64,000 nucleotides of DNA from Hyparrhenia diplandra (lineage: Eukaryota > Streptophyta > Magnoliopsida > Poales > Poaceae): positions 1 through 64,000 of the forward strand of contig JADLZK010005528.1 of the NCBI GenBank assembly GCA_015847255.1. Direction: 5' to 3'. A model generated the notes under the pieces. That model did no database searches. It saw nothing but the letters and a program-made list of their open reading frames with translations, and was not told the DNA's origin. Below, in pieces: positions 34,209 to 44,779 of this stretch (position 1 is its first letter; each line of letters opens with the position of its first letter). The position numbers were made by a program, and so were the translations under genes.

Positions 34209-34570
34209 TGTAGCCCCGAGCTTCTTGCTTTTTGGTACAAAGATTTGGAAGGTCTTTAAGTTCTTCTCCTCCGTCTTCGGGTTCTTCGTCATCGAACTCT
34301 TCTTTCTTGAAAGGAGAGCCTTGTTCCTAGCCCCGAGCATCTCGGGTTTGAGTCATGAGAGCATGCGCTCTTCTGGGGAGCGGCTCGATGCGGTCCTATT
34401 TGTCTTTTATACGGTGTGCACTTTGTTGAAAAAGTGCACCCGTGAGATGTAGCCCCGAGCTTCTTGTTGTTTGGTACAAAATTTGCGGGAAGGTCTTTGA
34501 GTTCTTCTCATCGTCGGAGTTCTCTTGAAAAAATCGTGCCCTGGGTATCCTGTAGCCCCGAGCGTCTAAG
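34209..34570. repeat. Diverged direct repeats with TGTAGCCCCGAGC at the 3' end of H
   Basis: Two ~110-bp segments (from 34209 and from 34446) share TGTAGCCCCGAGCTTCTTG, then GTACAAA, then GGAAGGTCTTT and GTTCTTCTC. A third partial unit starts at 34554. Confidence 0.7.
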
Positions 34571-34818
34571 AGTTCTTTTGTAGATAGAGCTCTTAGAGGT
34601 TCTTCATTTTTCGAGATTTTTGACCGTTTCTCTTTTTAAGATGCGATCACGCGAGTGAGTCTGATGCGCTTTTACTACCTTTCAGTTTTTCGAGAAACGT
34701 CGGTGCATGGCGAGTCATTGCCATAAATTCCCTTCTAGCGTGGTTTGAGGTGACCGCTCCTTTTTCTTTGGTTGCCTCGTCTTACGTGGACTTGGTCTAT
34801 AGGCGTCTTTGGTTCCGC

Positions 34819-34827
34819 CTATAAATA
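34819..34827 (+). promoter_or_regulatory. TATA box of the antisense gene in H
   Basis: CTATAAATA is followed about 30 nt later by a C/T-rich leader (TCTTTCTTCTTCTCTCGC..) leading to ATG at 34936. It faces opposite to H's gag and pol. Confidence 0.55.
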
Positions 34828-34935
34828 TTGCCCGTTTTGCCGGTGAGGATCAGTGTCTTTCTTCTTCTCTCGCTTCTTCTTCCTCTCGGTGTCTCTCTCT
34901 TCGTAGGAAAAAGCTTCATTCTAAGCTTTAGATCC

Positions 34936-35526
34936 ATGGCGGTGCCCTTGAGTGAGTTGGATCAGCCCCCGGGCGTCTTTTTAGCCTTTCCGGAGTTCTT
35001 ACGTGAGTGAGGGATGTCGTGATTGGGAATAGCGGCGGGGCTATTCCCTTGGTTAGTCCCAAGGGGAAAGTTTGAGGGGTGAGTGCGGGATGTCTTGTGA
35101 CCTAAGATGATCTCCTCTCCTCCTTCGTTTTTCTTGGTGTGGGTCGAGGTAGGGTTCTTTAGGTTACCCTTTCCGATCCTCTTTGGTCTACTTCCTCGCC
35201 GCTTGGGTAGACATGCCCGGCTTCCCAACGGTATTGGTCGCCGCTCATCTTCGGGGAAGGTTGTGCCTTTTGAGGAATTCTTTGAAGATGGTGCTCTTTG
35301 GGTGCGCTTCCTTCTACTCTTTGTGGAGTTGAGCGCTCTCTTTGGGCTCTTTTCATCCTGCTGCGACATGGTGGACTCGGAGCCTTACGTAGAGGGTACT
35401 TTTCTTTGCCAAGTCGCTTATCTTGATCACAGGGTCCATTGGCTGCCGTCGTCGGGGTTCTTCGAGCTCGGTGTTTATGGACTTGGGCGCAAGGATCTTG
35501 ACTTCAAAGTAGCCCCGAGTCGTTGA
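34936..35526 (+). CDS. Small two-exon gene antisense to element H (predicted, 146 aa)
   Basis: The ATG at 34936 (context GATCCATGGCG) opens MAVPLSELDQPPGVFLAF. The exon ends at 35002 on a canonical donor (AC/GTGAGT). A pyrimidine-rich stretch ends in an AG at 35151-35152. Both sides are in phase 1, so exon 2 (35153-35526) continues the same frame to TGA at 35524-35526. Exon 2 includes GRRSSSGKVVPFEEFFEDG and SSGFFELGVYGLGRKDLDF. AATAAA follows at 35752. I do not recognise the protein. Extra ORFs, including antisense ones such as gene 23 of maize Grande, are known in Tat-lineage elements between integrase and the 3' LTR, and this matches in position and strand. Expression and the intron are inference. 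The unspliced alternatives are a 24-residue peptide or the open frame from 35107. Confidence 0.5.
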
Positions 35527-35751
35527 GATTCGGGCTCTTGGGGTTCAGAATCTGAGGTCCAAGCGCTCTGTCTTCTTATTTGTTGGATGCGGTTTCTGCC
35601 CTCGGTGTTGTACTCTTTAGGATTATAGTGCCCAGGTCTTCTTTGTATCTTGTGCCGCGGGGAGTTCTTGTTGGGCTCCCAGGTGCATCCGAGTCTTCTT
35701 TGTATCTTGTAGGGAGTTGTTTCCCATGTAGCTTGTAATCTTGAGATGTTG

Positions 35752-35757
35752 AATAAA
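35752..35757 (+). terminator. Polyadenylation signal of the antisense gene
   Basis: AATAAA lies about 225 nt after the stop codon. TTGTAATCTTGAG just upstream and the T-rich TTGTATTTTTGTATG just downstream are consistent with plant 3' end signals. Confidence 0.45.
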
Positions 35758-36189
35758 GATATCTGCCCCTTTATCCGTTCTATACTTGTATTTTTGTATG
35801 ACTCGATGCGCCTTCGTGCGAGACTTGTTGCGATTTGTTCTCGGCTTGTTCTTCTTTGTGGTCTTCGAGCTTTTCTCCTTCGGATGACTTGTTGAGATTG
35901 CGCCTTTAGAGTTCTTCCTTAGGCTTCCGGCTCTTATATCCTTCTTGTAGGTTCGTCTTTGAGTAGTTTGGAGTCGTGCTCCCGTGACATCGGTGTTGTT
36001 TTGGTGATGATTCAGCTTGCCTTTCGATAGACTTGGCTATTCATAGTGTTGAAGTTACGCTTTGAGTTGTCGGTCTTTGTTTTCGACTTGTCGGCGTAGG
36101 ATCTTATCCTTGTGCGCCTTTGGGTTGTTTCTTCCTTGTGGCGTCGGCTAGCCTGTTCATAGGTCTTGCCGTAGTAGATTGAGTCTTGC

Positions 36190-36880
36190 TTGATTACTTG
36201 AGTTCTTTTTCTGAAGGAATCAGCTTGCACTGTTTACGTAGACTTGGTGAAGGTAGTTACGAAGTTCTTCTCCTGAAATCAGTCTTTGTTTTTCTGGAGA
36301 GTCAACCCGCCTTTTCTGTAGACTTGGTTGGGGATATTTGTAGAGTCTTGCTGCGGTTTTGTCGATTGTTTTTTTCTCGACAAATGACTACGTCTTCTTC
36401 GAGACTTGTCAAGATGAGTGGAGTCTTGCTCTCGAATTCAATTTCTTTTTACTGGAGTATCAACTTGTCTTCTCTGTAGATTAGCTGAAAATAGTTGTAG
36501 AGGCTTGCTCCTGGTCTTCAGGGTTGTTCTTCTGAAGATTCAGCTCGTCCTTTCTGTAGACTTGCTGAAGGTGATAGAGTCTTGCTCTTGGTCTTCAGGG
36601 TTGTTCTTCTGAAGATTCAGCTTCGTCCTTTCTGTAGACTTGCTGAAGGTGATAGAGTCTTGCTCTTGGTCTTCGAGGGTTGTTCTTCGAAGATTTAGCT
36701 TCGTCCTTTACGTAGACTTCTTTGAAGGTGATAGAGTCTTGCTCTTGGTCTTCGGGGTTGTTCTTGAAGATTCAGCTCGTCCTTTTTACGTAGACTTGTT
36801 GATGGTGGTTGGGGGCGTCCCCATTTTGCGGGTTGTTTTCCTACGGTGTGTGACTTGCGTCTTCTTCTGAGACTTGTCAC
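36190..36880. repeat. ~80-bp tandem repeat in the 3' region of H, about nine units
   Basis: The core 'TTCAGCTCGTCCTTTCTGTA' followed by GACTTG(C/G)TGAAGG recurs near 36216, 36297, 36378 (very degenerate), 36460, 36540, 36620, 36700 and 36775, about 80 bp apart. The 36490-36770 units are nearly identical, including TAGAGTCTTGCTCTTGG. Tandem arrays in the region between pol and the 3' LTR are a known habit of Tat-lineage elements. Short + strand frames here (36186-36870) are only periodic translations of the repeat. Confidence 0.8.
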
Positions 36881-37691
36881 GATTGTTCGGAGGGTTTCTC
36901 CAGGCCATTAGGTTTCTCCTTTTAGGCCCTCTAGCGTTTGCCCTCTCTTGGACATGCTAGTGTATTTTGGTGGAGTCGTGCTCCTGAAAGAGTTGTTCTA
37001 ACTCAGGGTTGCCTCTTCTGGGCTAGGGCTCTCCCATGCTATCCAGTGGACTATCGCATGACGTCCCTTGAAGGGTTCTCGGTCCGGGCCCATTTAAGTG
37101 CCTTTGTGGACTAAAGGTCAAGATGGTTGGGTTCCTATTTCATAACACTACAATCCACCTTGCACGGTTTGGGCTGCTTCGCTTTTTGAGAGACTTGTGT
37201 GAGACGATGGGTTTCTATTTCACAACACTACATTTGTTCACGCCCGATTCGAAAGGCCGTCCCGCCGTCATTGGACATAGTGGCGCTTTACGGACCCTTG
37301 ATGGCCTCTGCGACCTAGACGGGCGATCCCAATGTCCTCTTTTTTTCAAGAGTCGAAGTTCACGATCTTCCGCTAGGATTTAAGGTGTGGGACGCTATTC
37401 GAGCTAGGACTTCACGTGGTTCCACCCCCTTGGAATTTCACCTCCGTTCGGTGGTCGGGTTTGCCTTCTTTTGCTCAACTTCTTCTTGTGAAGTGCCAAT
37501 TCGGGCTGTCTTGTTCTTCTCCCTTAGGAGGCATTGTTCTTCTCCCTTAGGAGGCATGCGGCTTCACTCACGGGCAGCTTTGTTTTTGTTGAAGTGCACG
37601 GTGGGTGGCGTATTTGGTGACCTCTTTGAATGGTCCGAGTTCTTCTCGGGCTTGATCTTCTTCTTCTTGAAGTATCGGAGAGTTTTTCGTG

Positions 37692-38619
37692 TTACGCTTC
37701 TCTTCTTACGCCTTGAGTTTTCTCGATTATGGATAGAACCTTCGACGGCTGGTTTATGTGCCAAGAGTTTACGATTTCTTCTCCTTGCATGGTCATCGGC
37801 TTGTAGGTTCCCGGTCCCGATACTCCTTTGACGATATATGGTCCTTCCCATGAAATTTGAGCAATTTGTGCTTGTCTTCCGTCTTTTGATTTCTCTTGAG
37901 TACTTGATCTCACGGGTTGAGTTTTTTCTTGGATGTGTGCTCTTGTCGTAATGCCTTCTTAGTCCTTGCGGATGGCGTTTGATCGACTTCTTCTGCCGCG
38001 GTCGATTTCTAGTCTTCTTGTCTGTTCTCCTTCTCCTTCTTCAAATTGCTCGATCCTTGGAGAGCTCCATATGAGGTCGCGGTAGAGAACGGCTTCTCAG
38101 TAGTCCTTGAGTTCTTCGAATAATCTTGGCCGGTCAGGCAAGGATGAGTCCGTTTGCTCTTTCGACTTGTCCGTTAGCCCGAGAGGGTGTGCTACTGGAG
38201 GCATAGTCTATCCGTATGCCACAATCTTGTGTCCAATCTTCAAATTCAGCCGTCATGAACGGTGATCCGAGGTCAGTGATGATCCTATTGGGTATTCGAA
38301 TCTGTGCATGATCTCTTGGATGAACCTCGACTACCTTGGTTGAGCTGTAGGTGACCAATGGCTTGTACTCTATCCATTTGGTGAATTTGTCGATGGCGGC
38401 GAAGATGTATTCGTATCCTTCTTTGGCTCTTTTTAAGTGGTCCGACTTGATCCGGTCCCAAGACGAAAAAGGCCATGATGGTGGTATGCAGATTAAGTTG
38501 TGAGCTCGCACATGCGCTTGTCTTTCAAACATCTGGCATCCTTTGCCTCTTCTGATGAGTTCTTCTGCGTCTTTAAGGGCTGTTGGCCAGTAGTATCCGG
38601 TTCTGAATGCTTTTCCCAT
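37692..38619 (-). pseudogene. Integrase of element H
   Basis: The frame 38619-38134 has the end of the zinc-binding domain (CQMFERQAH), then the catalytic core with DKFTKWIEYKPL, IITDLGSPFMTAEF and ANGQVERANGLILA, which hold the Asp-Asp-Glu triad residues. Integrase inserts element cDNA into chromosomes. The zinc-finger N-terminus starts in a different frame upstream (to about 38660). The C-terminal part reappears at 37913-37692 (ISWEGPYIVKGVSGPGTY, then EIVNSWHINQ), the closing segment typical of Tat-lineage pol. At least two frameshifts and stops lie in 38134-37913. Order and motifs fix the lineage well. Confidence 0.82.
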
Positions 38620-38639
38620 GAGGGTTCTTGACGCTGCGT

Positions 38640-39000
38640 GGTTTCCACAGCATCAGTGGATTTCTTAGAGGATGTCTTTTCCTTCTTGAGCTTATGCATT
38701 TGAGTAATACTCGATGATCTTTGCTCTCTTGTAAAAGCTTGTCTTTGATGAGCCACGTAGTTCTTGCTTTTTCTCAAGATCGGGTTGCTTGACTTTGTCT
38801 TGGGTAGTGTCTTGTTCTTGATGAAGTTTATGATGTCTTCGATCCGGGGAGTTGTTCTTCGACACGGAGAGATTATCATTACTCCGTTTAGAGCTGATTG
38901 CTCCATATTGTCTTCTTCTAGGTTCTCCTTGATGGATGGCTTCAAGAGTTCTTCGGCGAATACTCACGGTGGGACTTGTGCTCTGTCGGATCCGAGTTTG
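38640..39000 (-). pseudogene. Pol linker of element H between RNase H and integrase
   Basis: Lys/Glu-rich frames at 38967-38692 and 38945-38493 correspond to the linker that precedes the integrase zinc finger in Tat pol. The sequence changes frame repeatedly and has no catalytic motif. Confidence 0.5.
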
Positions 39001-39426
39001 GCTAGCACGTCGCCGCCATGTTCACATCTCCGAGCACGTGTAGGATCTCTAGGCCTTGGAAGTTCTTTTCGACTTGCGCGCCACGTGTAATAGAGGCCCA
39101 TGTTGTCCTTTTTGTGCGGTCAGTCCTTATTGACTTGATTGATGACAACCGCGGAGTCGTCGTATACTTGTAGTCTCTTGATTCCCGAGTTCTTGCTATC
39201 TTGAGGCCATGGATGAGTGCTTCATACTCGCCTCATTGTTTGTAACTTTTGCCACATGATTTGCAAAAGACGTACTTGAGTTGTCTTCCTTCGGAGATAT
39301 GAATAAAATCCCGGCTCACGCTCCCCCCATAGCTTCAACGATCCATCGAAGTACATGTTCCAATGTTTCTTAATGTCATCGGATATGGGTTGTTGGAGCT
39401 CACCATCCCATTCTCGCTATGAAATC
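39001..39426 (-). pseudogene. RNase H domain of element H
   Basis: On the - strand, translation in shifting frames gives WNMYFDGS, then NNEAEYEALIHGLKIA, then VYDDSAVVINQVN. These are the Asp, Glu and Asp segments of the RNase H fold as found in Tat elements, which carry such a domain just before integrase. It degrades the RNA strand during cDNA synthesis. The upstream (right) end is cut at about 39426 by the family A array. All of RT after its first motif and any preceding RNase H are absent on this side. Confidence 0.7.
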
Positions 39427-39428
39427 CG

Positions 39429-39525
39429 GAATAGAAGGAGGAATCGAGAACAAGAACAAGAAGATGGAGCCTTACACTTTCGAGAATAGAAGGAGGAATC
39501 GAGAACAAGAACAAGATGGCACGAC
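39429..39525 (+). repeat. 55-bp tandem duplication at the left edge of the array
   Basis: GAATAGAAGGAGGAATCGAG starts at 39429 and again at 39484, with ..CAAGAACAAG in both. The equivalent place in the second copy (about 46740) has one unit. Confidence 0.75.
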
Positions 39526-39689
39526 CTACAAAGGTAATGGTAGTAAATAAAATTAAATCTTATAATGAACATTTATTGCGGTCTCAATGCTACGTCGGCA
39601 AGATGATCGGTACACCTACTATTCATTGTTCTATTAATCGGTGGAATTTTTTATAATACGTATTGCGATCTTTGGATGCGGAATTAATC

Positions 39690-40149
39690 TAATGGCAAAG
39701 GTTACATATGAATTATTATTTGGAAAATTGCCGTTGCAACCAACATATGTGCATTTGCGGATGGCGGAACCAATCTTATAGAGTTCCCCGAAGGAATTGC
39801 AAAAGATGTGCCAGTCAAGATTATGGATCACTATGTTCTCACCGACTTTGTAGTCATGGACATGGGAAAGGAAGAAGACCCTCCAATAGTGCTTGGGAGA
39901 CCATTCCTCAACACTACACGTGCAATCATCTACATCCATACGGGAGAGATACATTTTCAATTTCCTAAAGAGAAGGTAATGAAGTTTACTTTACTTGATT
40001 ACAATGAATACACAAATCCAAGAGGGAGAAGCAGGACATCTCGTCGCCGTCATAATAGAAGATGGATTAAGAATCAAGAAGATGAAAAGGTATATGAAGA
40101 AATCAAGTCTCCAACACTTGAAACATCTATAGAGAAGACAGAGAATTAA
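39690..40149 (+). pseudogene. Athila-type protease fragment of family A (left copy)
   Basis: The frame at 39808-40149 reads PVKIMDHYVLTDFVVMDMG, then PPIVLGRPFLNTTRAIIYI, then EIHFQFPKEKV. This is the C-terminal half of the Athila-type retropepsin, followed by a basic tail (RSRTSRRRHNRR). The N-terminal half, including its active-site Asp, lies in another frame near 39670-39780 (ELLFGKLPLQPTY). The same gene is at 46925-47400 in the second copy. It is broken by at least one frameshift. Confidence 0.72.
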
Positions 40150-42580
40150 CTACTCGAGAAAAGAAGAATACTAAATCATCCAAAAGATGGAGGAAGAAGA
40201 AGACATCTCCCAGAACATCATCGAAGATACTATAGAATCATCGGTACCACCGATTATGACAATCGATATACCATGGGAGTAAAGAACAGAACTTGAAGTC
40301 TTGATCGGAGGACTCAAAATGCTAAATCCTCACTTTGCAAGGTAAGAAGGTAAGTTATCTATATTTTAAATTTCTTGCATAATTTATTTTCATATCATGT
40401 TTATCTTTTCAGTATTTCATATATGCATTCAAAAATAATAAAAATATTTTATCTTTTGTTTTGTGAAAACCTTTAAGCCCCATGCTAGTATCCCCGAGGT
40501 TAAATACCTCTAGGCTATTTTCTTTGTGGTAGCATAAAAAATTAAAGATAGTTTGTTTATGCATAAATCTTTATCTTGCATATAAAAATAAAATAATGAT
40601 AAAATCAAAATATATATATATCCCCGGCAACTCAAGCAAAGTGGTTAATCTCTAATGCTTAATCAAAATTCCACTAGTTTTGTTGTCTATTTGAGATTTC
40701 TGGTCGAGAAAAAGAAGAGGAAAGATATCGACACCATTCTTGATGTCAACTACTTCAACTTCTACATCATTGAAGATTACACTCCAATCTAGCTTGGGGA
40801 GTGCAAACCCCAGATTATCGGATAAGTATCTTATTATCTTATTATTTATATATTTATTATATGTTTTGCTAGCTAGTTAAAGTTTGTTAAGAGTCCGGTT
40901 TGTTTTGTTTTAGAGGCTAGTAGTTTAAGTAATATTTTTTGAGTGAAAATAAAAGATTGAAAGAGAGTGCACACTAAAGTCTACTTTGCTCAACTAAAAT
41001 AAATCCTAAAATCTGCCAACAAGAGATGATGATGAATAGTTGCTCCGTTATTATACTTTCTTAGTACCTAGCTTTCAAGCTTAATTTCTCTCAAGATCCA
41101 TTTACAAAATGCTTGCTCTAAAGTCTAGGTAATTGAAGGATATGATATATGAAAGTCTGAGCTGCTATTTGATCTTACTCCTAGTGACACTAGATTTTAC
41201 GGAGATTTATATTTTGAAAATTGAAAAATCACATGATAAGTTCTGTGTGACAAGAGTGTGAACCTCCTACCACAGCTATATATACATGTTATTTAAAATT
41301 AGGAAAATCTTTTATATATAAGCTGCTTGCTTTTACATTGAGTTTGTTCAATCTTTGTTGACCCTTAGAAACTTATCATGCTGATCATGCACACTCCACT
41401 TTATTCCGCTATATCCACTCTACTTATCCACCATATATATATATCACTATCACTTCACACTAGCCATCAAAAATGTTCTATTCCTATTTTGGGGAGAGAG
41501 CAACCAAAAATATTTCCTACCCATTCATTGCTAGCCAATATTTTACAAAAGCTCCATTGCATCTATTTATCTCTCACAAATATTGCAAAAAAAAGAGATT
41601 TGGGTTGTAGACTATTCTTTATAATTAAAAAAAAAAAGAGAAGAAAAGAAAAGAAAAAAAAGAGGGGAGATGAAAAATGGACAAAAGTCCTACAGGTAGT
41701 AGAGCCTACCTCCCTAAGGAAAAAGAAAAAAATAGAGATGAAAAATGAACAAGTGTTCGAGGGCGAGTAGAGCCCACATCTCTAAAATAAAGATGAATAA
41801 TGGACAAGTGTCCGAGGGTGAGTAGAACCCACATCTTTATAAGAGAGGAAATAATAGACAAAAGTCTAGGACCAGCAGAGTCCACCTCTCTAAAGAAAAA
41901 GCTACGACCCAATTCTCTACAAAAATTCAAAAAGAGAGATAATTCCTTAAGGAGCATAAGTAAAATATTCCTTATCTATTTATTCTATTATATTCTATAT
42001 TCTATCACCATACACATGCACCACTTGATCAGTGTGATTTGTGACTTTGGATCCATTGCTTGAATTTACAATATATGTAAGTAAGTTTAATTTTTTTCTC
42101 CTACTCCAAATATAAACTTTAGATATAGGATGAGAGAAAAGAAAGTATAGAGTGTTATTTAAGCTGAAAATATTATTTTATACAAGATAAACAATGTTAC
42201 TTTATTACCTAAGAGAGGATCCATAGTTATCATAATTGAGAGACTAAAGAGTGTCTCGAGAACTTTGAGTTTTATTTTGAAAATCAGCAAAAACTCGGAA
42301 GGACAGTTGATCAAAAGAGTTTGAAATATAGTGTTCGACTTGGACTATTTCTATCTTTCAATTGCTCATGATTGAAGAAAAAAAAAGTTATAAGCTCTAA
42401 AAAGTAAAATATATATGAGTAAGTTAAAGACTTGAAAAGTTTTATTTATCTGGAGAGAACTTTTGTTTGAAAGCATGTGTACTTTTGAGGTGTGATAGCG
42501 TAGTAGCAACTCGATCCAAGTTTAATATTTTTGTTTTTATGTCTTGCTAAGAGACTAGCAAGAGGTAAGCTTGGGGAGCT
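40150..42580 (+). mobile_element. Family A 3' non-coding region (left copy)
   Basis: No gene. It is the counterpart of 1-2333 and 47400-49827, with AGCTTGGGGAG near 40792, GATGAATAGTTGCTC near 41029, the tandem repeat at 41665-41895, GTAGCAACTCGATC near 42503 and the polypurine tract before 42581. Confidence 0.85.
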
Positions 42581-44366
42581 TGTTGACACTTATTATACTA
42601 TAAATTTTTAAGTTATTTAATATGAATTAAGGGCTAAAGTCAAGGACTAAACATAAGTCTAGGGGTCTAACTAACATAATTCCACGAGTTTTGGTATTCT
42701 GTGACTTTCCGAGGGACCTGGATAGGAAAATGCAGAGAAGAATAATAGAGAAGGTTCAGAATATACAAGACATATACAAGACAAATAAAGACCAAACTTA
42801 TCCGTGAAGCAAATCAACCCGAAAAGTGGACTAAAACATTCTAGAAGATACCGGAGGACACGAGAAAAGGCGGAAGGAAGGTGGCACTCCACCTGGCGGC
42901 CGCCCGATTGCCATGTAGGCCGGCCGCCGGTGGGGTCACCCAATCACCTCACATTTTTATGTCGGTTTACCACCGACCTTGAGGTTGTATCTACACCGTT
43001 GTTGAAGGTCGGTTTGATCCAAGGGTTGACGTTCATCGCCAAGTACTATATAAGAAGACCAGCTGACCCTGAGGCTAAGAGAGAATTCATTATCAATCAT
43101 ATTCATCCAAGTCCAGCCAAGTCTAGACCTAAGCTCTAGTTCATACTAGAAGTAGATTAGCTACATAACTAGTTCTAGTTGAAGATCAAGTTCATCTTGA
43201 GTTCCTAATAGTCAAGAAGTAGCAAGGATCGTTCTTGAGACTTCTCTCTTGTATTCAATCTGTAAGTTCTCTTATATTTAGAATACAATTGTTATGGCTT
43301 TGATCTTTATAATTATTATATTCTTATTGCTATGTGTTTATGCTTGCTATGATTATATATTTAGTTTAGTAAGATTGCTTTATATTTTATGCATGGAATT
43401 GTATAGCACTCATATAGATGATCACTATTTGGGTGATAAGCAATGTGTAAACGTGGTGTTTATACAACGTTTATACGCAATTGCACCCTACATTTCGGGG
43501 TCATGTGGTAGATCGCGGGGTGACAGCCTGTTGAGTCCTTTGAGTCCACCCTCCGAATGTAGGACATGTCGAGCTTTTAATTACGAAGATGAACAAGTTT
43601 CGTCCTTGCTTGTCTTTGGTAATGCTTGCCATGTATAGAAGTAATCTAATCTTGCCATGATAGCTAGATGTATTGCACTAATTGTAGTATTCATAAATGT
43701 ATATTAATCAAGAGTATCTTAGGAATATTCATTCTAGTCTAATTTATAACATGCTAATTGCTTGTATGATATTAGTGGCATAGGTTAATACTAGACTTGG
43801 ACAATTATCATTATATTATTTATCTTTATCTTGGACTTATCCTGTTGAGTTATGTTTGATGCTCATGGCTACTCTGCATTATAATATTGTAAAGTGAATG
43901 ATCTCATAAATAAATCATATTATAAAATCATTAGATAGCTCTTATCTCTCTACCTTTCCATAGACTCCCTTCCTCGTGGTAAAATATAAATACGATACCC
44001 GGATTACTCCGGTGAAGTGCTACAATTGGTATTTCTATCTGTGCGCTTGCAGATATCATGTTCAATCTTTTATCAAGGCCAATCTATAAATACCATGCCC
44101 CGCATTTCTTTGAGCGTTATTGCTAGGGTGACAGACTAGTGTATAGGTAATGCCTAGAAATGAGTGGTATACCTTGAGTTCATATCCTGGTGAGATTAAC
44201 TCCACTATGGATAATGTGGCTAAGCTACATCCCACTACTAACACCGCCTAACTTCACTTTATTAGATCATGAGGTTAATCCCATATCCAAGCTAACATGA
44301 TTAGATAGATATCCCATATATATTTCTCTCGCCTTCCTAATTAGGATCGTGTTAGAAATATCAACA
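42581..44366 (+). repeat. LTR2 of family A (1786 bp)
   Basis: TGTTGACACTT to ATATCAACA. The TATA box CTATATAAG is at 43046-43054. The 3' stem-loop CCGGATTACTCCGG lies at 43999-44012. A primer site follows (44375) and a polypurine tract precedes it, so it has both 5' and 3' LTR neighbours. Confidence 0.92.
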
Positions 44367-44374
44367 AGCATTTC

Positions 44375-44392
44375 TGGCGCCGTTCTTGAAGG
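44375..44392 (+). other. Primer binding site of family A
   Basis: TGGCGCCGTTCTTGAAGG begins 8 bp after the LTR (spacer AGCATTTC). The first 10 bases match the Athila-type site complementary to the 3' end of tRNA-Asp. Confidence 0.75.
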
Positions 44393-44779
44393 GAAGGCGT
44401 AGTCTATCCAAAAATATATAATAAATTTTTCTTGACTTTTGTTTTTCAAAACTTTCTTAGTTTGGGAGAGCATAGTCAATATTTTAATTTTGAAAATGTT
44501 GTTTTCAAAACCTCAAAAGTTTTTTCTAGTACTTCTTTCCAGCTTTCTAGTTTGAAGGGGTATTAGCCAAGACTTAGACAGAGTTATTCCTAATTAAGTT
44601 GGTATTGTTTCTGACTTACTAGTTAGAAAGGGTGCTAGCCGAAAATCCTATAAACACATCACATAAGGAAACAAGAGATCACTTTACATCACCTAATGCA
44701 TAGAGAACTCATTATCACATACTCAAACAAAGTTCAACCCCTGTTTTCTATTTTGTTTTTATCTTTTGCGGGGAGTTGT
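44393..44779 (+). other. Leader of family A
   Basis: About 390 bp between primer site and gag, AT-rich. It contains two similar AGTTTGAA/AGTTAGAA..GGGTGCTAGCC-like segments (44550-44580 and 44610-44645). No gene. Confidence 0.6.

Larger units (their letters stand above)
34209..39426 (-). mobile_element. Element H (Tat-lineage Ty3/gypsy), 3' part: RNase H, integrase, long 3' region
   Basis: Pol fragments run right to left (RNase H, then integrase), followed by a 3' region of about 3.4 kb with an ~80-bp tandem repeat and an antisense gene. On the - strand the region carries several GAAGCTCGGGGCTACA-type motifs (for example at 34209-34222, 34445-34460 and 34554-34567). Such CTCGGGG..CTAC text is common at the 3' end of grass Tat elements. 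H's own 3' LTR is not recognised; E is inserted at 34208. Confidence 0.75.

Noticed and set aside
37123..37831. + strand frames of 86 and 148 codons
   Set aside because: They are antisense to the end of H's pol and the following region, with no promoter or splice signals like those of the 34.8-35.8 kb gene.
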